A stretch of DNA of 9,077 bases from Candidatus Krumholzibacteriia bacterium (GCA_014859985.1 JACZKN010000464.1:1-9077); one strand, 5' to 3'; positions 1 to 7,446 are shown, numbered from the stretch's first letter. Notes: generated from the sequence alone by a model not told the origin. A program made the numbers and translations.

Positions 1-2
1 CG

Positions 3-236
3 GCCGTGGCCTCGCCCGGCGACCGCAACACGACGACGATCCCCCCGCGCGTGCGGCGCGAGGTCCTGGCGCGGGACCGGCACCGCTGCCGGGCGCCCGG
101 ATGTGAGCGGCGGCGATACCTGGAGGTGCATCATGTGGTGGCGCGGCATCGCGGGGGGAGCAACGGGGCGGAGAACCTGGTGACGCTTTGTTCGGCATGT
201 CATCGGGTTTGGCATGTGCGGGCGCCGGTGGGGTGA
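3..236 (+). CDS. HNH endonuclease domain protein, C-terminal part (5' end outside window)
   Basis: The reading frame is open to the left edge, so this is probably the C-terminal end of a larger protein. The first start codon inside the window is a GTG at position 6; all residue numbers count from it. The visible 76 residues form a compact HNH nuclease module. A Cys28-x4-Cys33 pair is followed by an LEVHH segment (His42-His43), Asn57 in the AENL segment, and a second zinc-type pair Cys62-x2-Cys65, with His66 and His70 behind it. Known families with this arrangement bind a metal between the two beta strands and one helix and cut DNA; many are the tail of mobile or host-encoded nucleases with a longer N-terminal region such as DUF222. 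Which N-terminal domain it carries, and its biological role, cannot be seen here. It converges on the minus-strand genes to its right and is unlikely to share their function. Confidence 0.8.
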   Translation, partial: AVASPGDRNTTTIPPRVRREVLARDRHRCRAPGCERRRYLEVHHVVARHRGGSNGAENLVTLCSACHRVWHVRAPVG

Positions 237-239
237 CGG

Positions 240-288
240 CCCCGGATGCGGGGATGGGGCGACGTGCGCGATTTTCGCCGGCGGCGAA
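240..288. other. Two small hairpins in the gap between convergent genes
   Basis: The 71-bp gap between the HNH gene stop and the end of the papain-like gene contains two short inverted repeats. One is CCCCG/CGGGG at 240-244 and 249-253 with a 4-nt loop. The other is TTCGCC/GGCGAA at 274-279 and 283-288 with a 3-nt loop. Their position is where transcription from both sides should end. Neither is followed by a T-run on either strand, so they are not classical intrinsic terminators. They may be Rho-assisted stops or chance GC-rich pairing. Confidence 0.3.
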
Positions 289-307
289 CGACGGCGCGCA
301 ACGGTAG

Positions 308-976
308 CTAGCGCACGTCCGCTTGCATGTAGCCGACCGGGTTGAAGTACGGATTCATCTCGATCTTCCCGGCCAGCGCCGACGGATTGACCGTGGCGGC
401 CTCGTCCTTGAAGACCGCCGTGGGCTGCAGCCCGCACTGCACGCCCACGAACTGGTAGACGTAGACCACGAAGTGCGAGCAGAAGAACGGGTGCGCCTTG
501 CCATCCAGGATGTCCGTCAGCAGGTCGTCCATCGCGGTCGGTGCCGCCGCCGTGCCGCCGGGTCCGGCCAGGGACTTCAACGCGCCGGTCACGCTGTAGG
601 CGAGCGGACCTCCGGTCCTCCAGCTCTTCTGCAGCGATCCGAGCTTGACCCGATGGCTCGTGGTCCGGCGCTGGTGGATGTCGAAGAGCATCTTGGCGCA
701 ATTGGCGGCGCCCTGCGCCATGCGGGTGTTCGTGCACCGGTAGACGAGATACTTCACTTTCTTGTTCTGCACGCGCAGGTCGTTACCGCGGATTCCCTCC
801 CGCGCCGCCTCGATGATGTAGGTCTTGTCGAACATCACGCCGGCGTGAACGAAATACGGTTTGGCCGCCATGCTCAGCGCCTGGAGCGAGGCGATGCCGA
901 AGCTCAGCACGGCATTGTCGAGGATCTTCAGCATGACGTCGCCGGGGGCGAGATCGCGGCATTTCAATGGCTCCAT
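308..976 (-). CDS. Permuted papain-like (YiiX / NlpC-P60 type) cysteine hydrolase candidate
   Basis: A 222-aa protein with no signal peptide. It shows the circularly permuted papain layout: an LAPGDVML segment near residues 9-16 containing the usual Gly-Asp, His44 in an HAGVMF segment, Glu56 in an IIEAAREG segment, and then, far towards the C-terminus, Cys166 in an FFCSHFVVYVY helix start. Family members of this order (YiiX/YebB, LRAT and related NlpC/P60 proteins) use the Cys and His to hydrolyse or transfer amide, peptide or acyl groups. The substrate cannot be told. The start at 976 is chosen because a GGAGGAGGAG sequence lies four bases upstream; the open frame continues far upstream, but that part has no support. 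It lies 125 bp downstream of sucrose synthase on the same strand, with its own strong ribosome binding site, so it is probably separate from the sucrose operon. The acidic residue often following the catalytic Cys-Ser is His168 here. Confidence 0.72.
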   Translation of the reverse strand: MEPLKCRDLAPGDVMLKILDNAVLSFGIASLQALSMAAKPYFVHAGVMFDKTYIIEAAREGIRGNDLRVQNKKVKYLVYRCTNTRMAQGAANCAKMLFDIHQRRTTSHRVKLGSLQKSWRTGGPLAYSVTGALKSLAGPGGTAAAPTAMDDLLTDILDGKAHPFFCSHFVVYVYQFVGVQCGLQPTAVFKDEAATVNPSALAGKIEMNPYFNPVGYMQADVR

Positions 977-980
977 GGAA

Positions 981-990
981 CTCCTCCTCC
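981..990 (-). promoter_or_regulatory. Strong ribosome binding site of the papain-like gene
   Basis: On the minus strand this reads GGAGGAGGAG, followed by TTCC and the ATG at 976. It is the strongest Shine-Dalgarno sequence in the window and decides the start of the downstream gene against the much longer open frame. Confidence 0.8.
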
Positions 991-1101
991 TGGCGCCGGA
1001 TCCGCGATCTGCAGCCGAGGGAAGGCGCGGCGCCGGCGGTCCTCGCGCGATCCGTTCCCGCCGAGCGTACAACCCGTCGTCCCGGGCCACCAGCGATATC
1101 C

Positions 1102-3546
1102 TCACCCCTGCCGAGGCACCCCCGCCGCCAACGGCCTGAACTGCAACCCATAGAACATCTCCAGATACCGCCGCGTCTCCGCCCGATCCAGGTCCGTCAC
1201 ATACCGCCAGAACCCATAAACCCGCGACAGCGTCATCAACCGTTCCGCATATCGCGCCCACGTGTACCTGGCCGCCACCCGCTCCAGCGACCCCTTGCTG
1301 ATCCGCTCCCACTCGGCCGGGTCAGCGGCGCACTTCGCCAGAAAGTCCGCCATGCGCTGGGCCGCCAAATCCCCATGGTTGGGATCGAGGTGGAACCCCG
1401 ACTTCCCATCCTCGATGATCTCCCGCGGCCCCCCAAAGCGGGTCGCGAACACCGGCAGCCCCGTGCTCATGGCCTCGATCACCGTCAGGCCGAAGGCCTC
1501 GAACAACGCCGGCTGGATGAAGGCCCCGCGGCGGTCGGCAACCACGCGGTAGAGCTCGCCGGCCAAACCCTTCTCCAGGTGCCGCCCCAGCCACCGCACC
1601 TGCCCGTCCAGGCCGTGCTCGTCCATCAGGCGGTGCATCAGCTCGATCTGCTCGCGCTCCTCGGCGTCGCTGGAGAGGGCCGGGTCGACGTGGCCCGAGA
1701 CCACCAGCAGGTTGGCGGTCTCGCGCAGCTCGGGCGAGCCCGCGTACCACTCCACCAGGCCCGTGATGTTCTTGATCCTATCCATGCGCGCCATCGTGAA
1801 CAGCAGCGGCTTGTCCGGGACTTCCAGAGCGCCGCGCGCGTCCGGCGCGTCGGCCGCGCCGTCGATCATGTCCGCCAGCTGCCCGTGCAGGTGGTCCAGC
1901 CGGCGCTCGGTGTCGGTCGGCGGGAAGTACACCCCCGCGTCCGCGCCCGGCGAGACGATGTTGAACTTGGGGTCGAACACGTCGATCCCGTGCACGACCC
2001 GGTACAGCCCCGGCATCGTGAACGCCGCGTGGGCCTCGTACTGGCCCACGGTGCGCTCGGTGCCGGCGATCTCCTGGAAGGTGGAGGTGATGATGAAGTC
2101 GGCCGTGTTCATGGCGATCAGGTCGGCGGTGAACTGGCAGGAGAAGTGGTACTGGTCCTCCAGGTCGCGCCAGTAGATGTCCGACAGCAGGTACTTCGTC
2201 TTCTCCAGGGCGTGGGCGATGTTGCACTGGGTGACGCCCAGCTTCTGCGAGAGCAACGACGCCACCAGGTTGCCGTCCGAGTAGTTGCCGATCAGCAGGT
2301 CGGGGCGGCCGCCCAGCTCGGCCAGCAGCTCGCGCTCCGTGTCCAGGGCGTACTGCTCGAGGTAGGGCCAGATCTCGAAGCGCGAGACCCAGCGGGGCAG
2401 CACGCCGCCGTCGGGGCCGCGGAACGGGACGCGCAGGATGCGCGCGCCGCGGGTGCCGGCCACCGGCTCCAGGCGCTGGTCGCTGTCGGTACCCTCGGCC
2501 TCGGGGATCAGGCGGGTGACGATGACGATCTCCGGCAGCAGGTCCAGGCCCTGCTCCTCCAGCCGGCGACGCATCTCGAGCTCCAGGGCGCGCACCTGGT
2601 CCAGGATGTAGACCACCTGGCCGCCGGTGTCCGGGCGCCCCAGCACGCCCGTCTGGCCGAACCAGCCGTGGGGCGAGACGATGGCGATCGTGAAGATCAT
2701 GGGGATGCGCGCCAAAAAGCGCTCCAGGGCGTCGGGCGAGGGCGCTTCCAGCAGGTCCAGCAGCAGCTGCATGGTCTCGCGCACGCGATCGGCGTCGCGG
2801 CCCCAGCCCGGCTCGAAGCCCAGCTTCCGCAGCTCGTCCGCGAGCGCGGCCCAGGGCGTGTCACCGGGGCGGTCCGCGAGCAGTTCGTCGGCCTGGCGCA
2901 GGGCCGTGCGCAGGGCGTCCACGTCGGCGACCCCGCGGTCGAGCATCAGCTGGCGGTCGCCGCGGCGGTGCAGCCGCAGGAACTCCAGGAGCAGGCGCTC
3001 GCCCTGGCCGCGGCGCTCGAACAGGCGGCTGGAGAGGCGGCGGTTCAGGAACTCGACCCCGCGCCCGATGGAACGGGTCTCGGTCATCTTGGCGAACTCG
3101 CGGTTGAAGGGCTCGAGGTCGAACTCCAGGTTCCAGGCGTCGGTGTCGCGGCGGCCGTCGACCAGGCGCTCCTTGCAGCGCAGGAATTCGGCCGTCGTGA
3201 TCTCGCTCACCGCCAGCGTGTCCGGGTGCAGGCTCAGGTAGGCCCAGCGGGCGACCCGGGTGCGCACGGCCAGGTGGATCCAGGCTCCGCCGACGGCCGC
3301 TTCCTGGGCCCAGCCCACCAGCTTCGCCAGGGGCGAGCCGCTCAGGACGTCGCTGCCCGGTTCGGCGCAGACGGCGGCGAAGGTGTCCTGCAGGTCGCTG
3401 CGCAGCAGGAAGGGCCGGCCCACCTCCTGCAGGCGATGGCAGAAGCGGTGGGCTCCGCTGGGCTCGGCGGCGAGGAAGCGCTCCAGGTCGGCCAGGAACC
3501 CGTTCTCCAGGTTGGACGTCCGTCCGTCGTTCGTGGTGTCGCTCAT
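1102..3546 (-). CDS. Sucrose synthase (GT-B glycosyltransferase)
   Basis: This enzyme reversibly converts sucrose plus NDP to NDP-glucose and fructose in the cytoplasm. The 814-aa length matches bacterial and plant sucrose synthases. The N-terminal regulatory part includes a WNLEFDLEPFNREFAKMTET stretch (residues 138-157), highly typical of the family. The first Rossmann domain begins at IVSPHGWFG near 289 and has GRPDTGGQVVYILDQ at 303-317, then NIAHALEKTKY at 442-451. The second carries Arg587 and Lys592 (MARMDRIKN), which bind the nucleotide phosphates in relatives, and the EX7E pair Glu683/Glu691. The plant Ser phosphorylation region is not evident. Two ATGs stand in tandem (3549 and 3546). 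The GGGAG at 3552-3556 is 5 nt from the second and only 2 nt from the first, so 3546 is preferred. The fructokinase stop overlaps both ATGs, so translation is probably coupled. It is the last gene of the operon. Confidence 0.95.
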   Translation of the reverse strand: MSDTTNDGRTSNLENGFLADLERFLAAEPSGAHRFCHRLQEVGRPFLLRSDLQDTFAAVCAEPGSDVLSGSPLAKLVGWAQEAAVGGAWIHLAVRTRVARWAYLSLHPDTLAVSEITTAEFLRCKERLVDGRRDTDAWNLEFDLEPFNREFAKMTETRSIGRGVEFLNRRLSSRLFERRGQGERLLLEFLRLHRRGDRQLMLDRGVADVDALRTALRQADELLADRPGDTPWAALADELRKLGFEPGWGRDADRVRETMQLLLDLLEAPSPDALERFLARIPMIFTIAIVSPHGWFGQTGVLGRPDTGGQVVYILDQVRALELEMRRRLEEQGLDLLPEIVIVTRLIPEAEGTDSDQRLEPVAGTRGARILRVPFRGPDGGVLPRWVSRFEIWPYLEQYALDTERELLAELGGRPDLLIGNYSDGNLVASLLSQKLGVTQCNIAHALEKTKYLLSDIYWRDLEDQYHFSCQFTADLIAMNTADFIITSTFQEIAGTERTVGQYEAHAAFTMPGLYRVVHGIDVFDPKFNIVSPGADAGVYFPPTDTERRLDHLHGQLADMIDGAADAPDARGALEVPDKPLLFTMARMDRIKNITGLVEWYAGSPELRETANLLVVSGHVDPALSSDAEEREQIELMHRLMDEHGLDGQVRWLGRHLEKGLAGELYRVVADRRGAFIQPALFEAFGLTVIEAMSTGLPVFATRFGGPREIIEDGKSGFHLDPNHGDLAAQRMADFLAKCAADPAEWERISKGSLERVAARYTWARYAERLMTLSRVYGFWRYVTDLDRAETRRYLEMFYGLQFRPLAAGVPRQG

Positions 3547-4436
3547 CATGTCTCCCAGGCGCGGCGGAAGGTCTCGTAGAAGCCGCGGTCGGTGGTGGTG
3601 GCCCCGCGCAGGCCCACCACTGCGGCGGCCAGCTCCTGGGCGCGATCGAGGATCAGCGGCCACGCCCAGCCGCAGGCCAGGCCCAGCAGCGTGACCGCGG
3701 CGAAGGCGTCGCCGGCGCCCACGGTGTCGACCACCGTGGCGGCCACCGGCGGTGCCGGCCGGTGCGACCAGCCGGCGCGGCCGTGGGCCACCGCGCCGTC
3801 GGCGCCGAGAGTCACGACCACGCACTCGAGGTCGGCCGCCGCCAGCAGCCGGTGCGCGCGGCCGTCCAGGTCCGGCTCGCCGGGCACGAGCCGGGCCAGC
3901 TCGTCGGCGTTCAGCTTGGCCCAGCGGGCGCCGCGCAGCAGCTTCAGCACCGTCTCGCGCTCCCACCAGGGCGAGCGCAGGTTCACGTCGACGAAGGTGC
4001 CACCGGTGGCCTGGGCCCGCAGCCGGTCCAGCGCCAGGCGGGGCACGGCGGTGCGCAGGGCCAGGCTGCCGTGGTAGAGCAGGTCGCCCGGCGCCGGGGC
4101 GGGCACCTCCTCGGCGGTGATGAAGTCGTAGGCGCGGCCGCCGGCAATCTTGTACTGCGGTTCGCCGTCGGCGAGGGTGACCTCCACCGTGCCGGTGGGC
4201 TGCCGCTCGTCCTGCTGCAGCCCGGCCGTGTCCAGGCCCCAGTCGGTCATCGCCTGCCGGATGCGCTCGCCCAGCTCGTCGTCGCCCACCCGGGACGTCA
4301 GCAGGGGCTCCAGGCCGAGGGCCTGCAGGGTCCAGGCGACGTTGAACGGCGCGCCCCCCAGGACCGCGCTGCCGTCGGGGAAGCGGTCGAACAGGACCTC
4401 GCCGAAGATCAGGGGACGGGGCGCGGCAGCGGTCAT
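3546..4436 (-). CDS. PfkB-family fructokinase
   Basis: A 296-aa sugar kinase of the PfkB/ribokinase family. It has the early GGAPFN signature at 27-32, an LNADE segment at 175-179 containing the NxxE-type motif, and the C-terminal DTVGAGDAF signature (237-245) with Asp243 as the expected catalytic base. The length is normal for this family. Sequence alone places it among sugar kinases. Fructose as substrate is inferred from its position between sucrose-phosphate phosphatase and sucrose synthase, where it would phosphorylate fructose released by sucrose cleavage and supply fructose 6-phosphate to the synthase. Its start overlaps the phosphatase stop as ATGA, and a GAGGAG at 4442-4447 lies 5 nt upstream, so it has its own good ribosome binding site as well as coupling. 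A different sugar or sugar nucleoside specificity is possible but less likely here. Confidence 0.9.
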   Translation of the reverse strand: MTAAAPRPLIFGEVLFDRFPDGSAVLGGAPFNVAWTLQALGLEPLLTSRVGDDELGERIRQAMTDWGLDTAGLQQDERQPTGTVEVTLADGEPQYKIAGGRAYDFITAEEVPAPAPGDLLYHGSLALRTAVPRLALDRLRAQATGGTFVDVNLRSPWWERETVLKLLRGARWAKLNADELARLVPGEPDLDGRAHRLLAAADLECVVVTLGADGAVAHGRAGWSHRPAPPVAATVVDTVGAGDAFAAVTLLGLACGWAWPLILDRAQELAAAVVGLRGATTTDRGFYETFRRAWET

Positions 4437-5266
4437 GGCGTCTCCTCGAGGCGGGCGGCCCAGGCGGGGTGGTAGTGCAGCACGCCCTCCAGGATGCCCG
4501 CGGCGTAGTTGCCGCGGGCCAGGTACAGCAGCGGGCCGTGGCCGGCGGCGGCCGCCTCGCGGTGGGCCGTCGTGCGCAGTTCGGGGTCGGCGTTGGCCAC
4601 GAGCACCGCGGGCACGGGCCCGGCCAGCACCTCCAGGTCGTTGCCGCTGTCGCCGGCGAACACGGTCTCGTCGGGGCCGAACCCCAGGCGGGCCATGACG
4701 AACGCCAGGGCGCGGCCCTTGTCCGCGGCCGCGGGCAGCACGTCCATCAGGCCGACGCCCAGGACCTCGTCGCGGCTGAAGATCACGCTCGCGCGTACGC
4801 CCGCGGCGCGCAGGCGGTCGCGGATCAGCTCCGCCAGCCGGGGCAGGGCCGCATCGGGCGGGGCCTCGAAGCTCAGCTTCCATCTTGCCTGGCGCGAGGC
4901 GTCCTGCAGGTGCAGGTCCGCCAGGCCCGGCACGTCCCGCAGCAGGACGGCGAGGTCGGCGGCGTCGCGGCCGCCCCAGTCCGGAGCGATGGTCTCGTCC
5001 CAGGCCGGCCAGCGCTTCCACGCGGATGCGACGCGGTCGGCGATCGTGGCGCCCACGTCGGCGATCAGCACGTCGGGCAGGGGCACCTGCCAGGTGGCGA
5101 TAGCCTCGTCCACCAGGCCGGGGTCGCGCCCGGTGACGTAGACCAGGGTCACGTCCGGATGGGCGGCCAGGCGGGCGAAGCGCTCCCGGGCGCCGGGGGA
5201 CTCGGCGGCCGCGCCGTTGGGCAGCAGCGTCCCGTCCAGGTCCGTGGCCAGCAGCAGGCGGCTCAT
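4433..5266 (-). CDS. Sucrose-6F-phosphate phosphatase (HAD superfamily)
   Basis: A 277-aa haloacid dehalogenase-type phosphatase that should remove phosphate from sucrose 6F-phosphate, making synthesis irreversible. All four HAD motifs are intact: DLDGT at 9-13 with nucleophile Asp9 and acid/base Asp11, Thr45 in VTGR, Lys183 in ADKGRAL, and GDSGND at 205-210. WKLSF at 129-133 and the C-terminal GNYAAGILEGVLHY are typical of the sucrose phosphatase branch of HAD-IIB enzymes. Mannosylfructose-phosphate phosphatases are close relatives, but the neighbouring sucrose-phosphate synthase and sucrose synthase favour sucrose. It begins inside the synthase stop codon as ATGA and has no recognisable Shine-Dalgarno sequence, so it probably depends on translational coupling. 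It is homologous to the C-terminal domain of the gene before it, but catalytically complete. Confidence 0.92.
   Translation of the reverse strand: MSRLLLATDLDGTLLPNGAAAESPGARERFARLAAHPDVTLVYVTGRDPGLVDEAIATWQVPLPDVLIADVGATIADRVASAWKRWPAWDETIAPDWGGRDAADLAVLLRDVPGLADLHLQDASRQARWKLSFEAPPDAALPRLAELIRDRLRAAGVRASVIFSRDEVLGVGLMDVLPAAADKGRALAFVMARLGFGPDETVFAGDSGNDLEVLAGPVPAVLVANADPELRTTAHREAAAAGHGPLLYLARGNYAAGILEGVLHYHPAWAARLEETP
4442..4447 (-). promoter_or_regulatory. Ribosome binding site of the fructokinase gene
   Basis: GAGGAG on the minus strand lies 5 nt before the ATG at 4436, inside the last codons of the phosphatase gene. It supports that start and gives the fructokinase an initiation signal that the phosphatase itself lacks. 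Confidence 0.6.
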
Positions 5267-7410
5267 GGCGCGGGCACCAGGCACGCACCGAAGAAATCGT
5301 AGTGCTCGATGGCCTCGAGGATGCCCCCGGCGTGGGGCCGGGTGGCGAAGAAGATGTCGCGGCTGCCGGTTAGCTCGGACAGCTCCTCGTGGTGGCGGTT
5401 GGCCACGACCACGGCCAGGGTGTCGCCCCGCATCATGGTCTCGTCGGCGCCCGAGCCGCCGGCGGTCAGCACCCGCGCCAGCGGCACGTCGCGCTGCTCG
5501 GCGAACCAGCGCAGGGCCGCGCCCTTGGACGCGCGCACGGGGACCACGTCCAGGAACTGCCCGAACGAAAGCATCACGTTGACCGTCTGCTCGTTCTGGT
5601 GCAGCAGGCGGTTGATCTCGTCCAGGGACGGCGCCACCGACGGGTCGATGTACCAGCTGAGCTTGAACTCGCCCTGCTCCGCCGCCGGCTGCAGCTCCAG
5701 GCCCGGCAGCTCGCCCAGCAGGCGACGCACCGCCCGCGGGTGCCACAGGTGGTCGATGTGCTCCCGCCACCGGGTGTCGCGGGTCAGGTCCGGCGCGTAG
5801 TAGATGTCGGTGCCCAGGCTGGTGATCAGCACGTCGGGGCGGGGGATGTTCAGCTTGCGCATGAGCTTCAGCGCCGCCTCGAGCCGCCGGCCCGTGGCGA
5901 TGCCGAAGGCGGCGCGGCGGCGCTCGCGGCGCATCACCGCGATGAACTCGTCCAGCGCCGCCTGGTCGCCGACGAGGTTCTTGTCCAGGTCGGTGAAGAT
6001 GGCGCGGTCGCGGAACTGCCCCGACCAGGGCTCGGGTCCCGGGCGCGGCGGCGTCGCGGCGACCAGCGGCGCGACCGCCTCCACGTACGCCTGCGTGTGG
6101 GCCTGCCACGAGTAGTGGCGCCGCACGCCGTCCAGCCCGTTGGCCGCCAGGGCGCTGCGGTGCTCCCGGTCCTCCAGCACACGCAGCAGCGCCCGCGCCA
6201 TCGCTGCAGGATCCAGGGGATCGATCAGGTGGCCGTTGCGGCAGTTCTCGATGATGTCGACGGGCCCGCCGTCCTCGGTCGCCACCACGGGCACGCCGCT
6301 GGCGGCGGCCTCCAGCAGGGTCAGGCCGAAGGGCTCGGTAAGGGCCGGATTGACGAACACGCCGCCCGAAAGGGCGGCCAACCGGTACAGCACCGGCACG
6401 TCGTCGGCGCGGTGGTGCTTCGGGTAGGCCGCCTTGCCGTAGAGGTCGTGGCGGTCTACCGCGAGCAGCACGTCCGTCAGCACCTCGCGCGCGCCGGCGT
6501 CCAGGTCGTCCAGGTCGTCACGGTTGCCGGCAACGACCACCAGGTTGGCCAGCTCCTGCAGCCGCGGCGAACCTCCGTAGGCGTCGATGAGCGTTGTGAT
6601 GTTCTTGCGCCGATCCGGGCGCGAGATGGCCAGGATCATCGGCTTCTCCGGCTCGGCCAGGAAGCGCCGCAAGGCCAGGTGGATGGTGGCCTGGCGCTCG
6701 TTGCCCAGCGGTTCGTGGAAGCGCTCGAGGTCCACCCCCGGCGGGATCACCTGCATGCGGCCGGGCACGTGGAAGTCGTACAACCCGTACTGGGCCTCGA
6801 TCTCCTGGTGCGTGCTGGTGATCACCAGGTCGGCCAGCCCGAGGGTGTCCTCCTCGGCGGCGATGCGCCGGGAGATGCGGTAGCGCTGCTCCAGCTCCTC
6901 GCGCTTGTGCCCCGCCGCCAGCAGCCGGCGCCGCTTGACCCGGCCCAGGGAGTGCCCCGTGTGCACCAGCGGCAGCCCCAGGTGCCGCGAGAGCCGCGTG
7001 CCCACGTAGCCGGCGTCGGCGTAGTGGCTGTGGATGACGTCGGGCAGGCGGTCCCGGGTGCGCAGGTAATCGAGGGTGCGGTCGCCGAAGCTGTCCAGGC
7101 TGTCCCAGAGCTCCTCCTTCGGGATGTAGCCCGCCTCGCCGCAGTCGATGCGCACGATGCGCGCGCCGCCGCCGAGGTCCTCCTCGCGCTTGGCATAATC
7201 GTCGCTGACCTGGGGGTCGACGACGCGCCGCGTGAGCAGTTCGACGCGGCCGACGCGCGGGTGCGCACCCAGCGCCCGCGCCAGTTCGACGACGTACTTG
7301 GTCTGCCCGCCGGTGTCGGCATCGCGACCCAGTTCCAGGTCGTGGCCGCGGATCAGGCCGTGGATGCTCAGCAGCAGCACGTCCAGGGTTTCTTGGTTTG
7401 CTTTTCGCAT
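5263..7410 (-). CDS. Sucrose-phosphate synthase with C-terminal phosphatase-like domain
   Basis: A 715-aa two-domain protein that should transfer glucose from NDP-glucose to fructose 6-phosphate. Residues 9-450 form a GT-B glycosyltransferase of family GT4: an LLSIHGLIRG start, DADTGGQTKYV at 30-40, HSHYAD at 127-132, HTGHSLG at 150-156, Arg264 and Lys269 in SRPDRRKN, and the EX7E pair Glu359/Glu367. Residues 470-705 form a sucrose-phosphatase-like HAD domain. This domain keeps Asp474, Asp476, Thr506 and Lys629, but motif I reads DLDKN instead of DxDxT and motif IV reads GGSGAD instead of GDSGND, so it is probably weak or inactive. The ATG at 7410 is chosen because relatives begin shortly before the LLSIHG strand; an in-frame TTG at 7446 would add 12 residues translated from the inverted repeat. 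Only a GAAGAG directly against the ATG is available as ribosome binding site. It is the first gene of the operon. Confidence 0.93.
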   Translation of the reverse strand: MRKANQETLDVLLLSIHGLIRGHDLELGRDADTGGQTKYVVELARALGAHPRVGRVELLTRRVVDPQVSDDYAKREEDLGGGARIVRIDCGEAGYIPKEELWDSLDSFGDRTLDYLRTRDRLPDVIHSHYADAGYVGTRLSRHLGLPLVHTGHSLGRVKRRRLLAAGHKREELEQRYRISRRIAAEEDTLGLADLVITSTHQEIEAQYGLYDFHVPGRMQVIPPGVDLERFHEPLGNERQATIHLALRRFLAEPEKPMILAISRPDRRKNITTLIDAYGGSPRLQELANLVVVAGNRDDLDDLDAGAREVLTDVLLAVDRHDLYGKAAYPKHHRADDVPVLYRLAALSGGVFVNPALTEPFGLTLLEAAASGVPVVATEDGGPVDIIENCRNGHLIDPLDPAAMARALLRVLEDREHRSALAANGLDGVRRHYSWQAHTQAYVEAVAPLVAATPPRPGPEPWSGQFRDRAIFTDLDKNLVGDQAALDEFIAVMRRERRRAAFGIATGRRLEAALKLMRKLNIPRPDVLITSLGTDIYYAPDLTRDTRWREHIDHLWHPRAVRRLLGELPGLELQPAAEQGEFKLSWYIDPSVAPSLDEINRLLHQNEQTVNVMLSFGQFLDVVPVRASKGAALRWFAEQRDVPLARVLTAGGSGADETMMRGDTLAVVVANRHHEELSELTGSRDIFFATRPHAGGILEAIEHYDFFGACLVPAP

Positions 7411-7418
7411 CTCTTCAC

Positions 7419-7446
7419 AAGGTAGGGCGGGTGGGGAGATGGTCAA
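7419..7446 (-). promoter_or_regulatory. Promoter-like hexamers in the left arm, before sucrose-phosphate synthase
   Basis: On the minus strand TTGACC (7446-7441) is followed after 16 nt by TACCTT (7424-7419), and the ATG at 7410 lies 8 nt beyond. The -35-like hexamer is close to consensus; the -10-like hexamer is poor. If used, transcription would begin at or next to the start codon, giving a leaderless or almost leaderless mRNA. This is a pattern match by eye. Confidence 0.3.

Noticed and set aside
977..1312. N-terminal extension of the papain-like protein across the sucrose synthase end.
   Set aside because: The extension would overlap the sucrose synthase gene by about 210 bp and has a Gly/Ala/Arg-rich random look, while the ATG at 976 has an excellent ribosome binding site.
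967..3579. An 870-codon open frame on the plus strand opposite sucrose synthase.
   Set aside because: It is the shadow of a high-GC gene: its translation is rich in Arg, Gln, Val and His with no domain, while the opposite strand encodes a textbook sucrose synthase.
3550..3966. N-terminal extension of sucrose synthase into the fructokinase gene.
   Set aside because: It overlaps the catalytic end of the kinase in another frame and consists of Arg/Gly-rich sequence; the family starts near the ATG pair at 3546-3549.
4433..5266. Mannosylfructose-phosphate phosphatase as the identity of the HAD gene.
   Set aside because: The family is close, but the adjacent two-domain sucrose-phosphate synthase and sucrose synthase make sucrose the better supported substrate.
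5389..7425. A 678-codon plus-strand open frame opposite sucrose-phosphate synthase.
   Set aside because: Low-complexity composition typical of an antisense frame in GC-rich DNA; the minus strand has clear motifs throughout.
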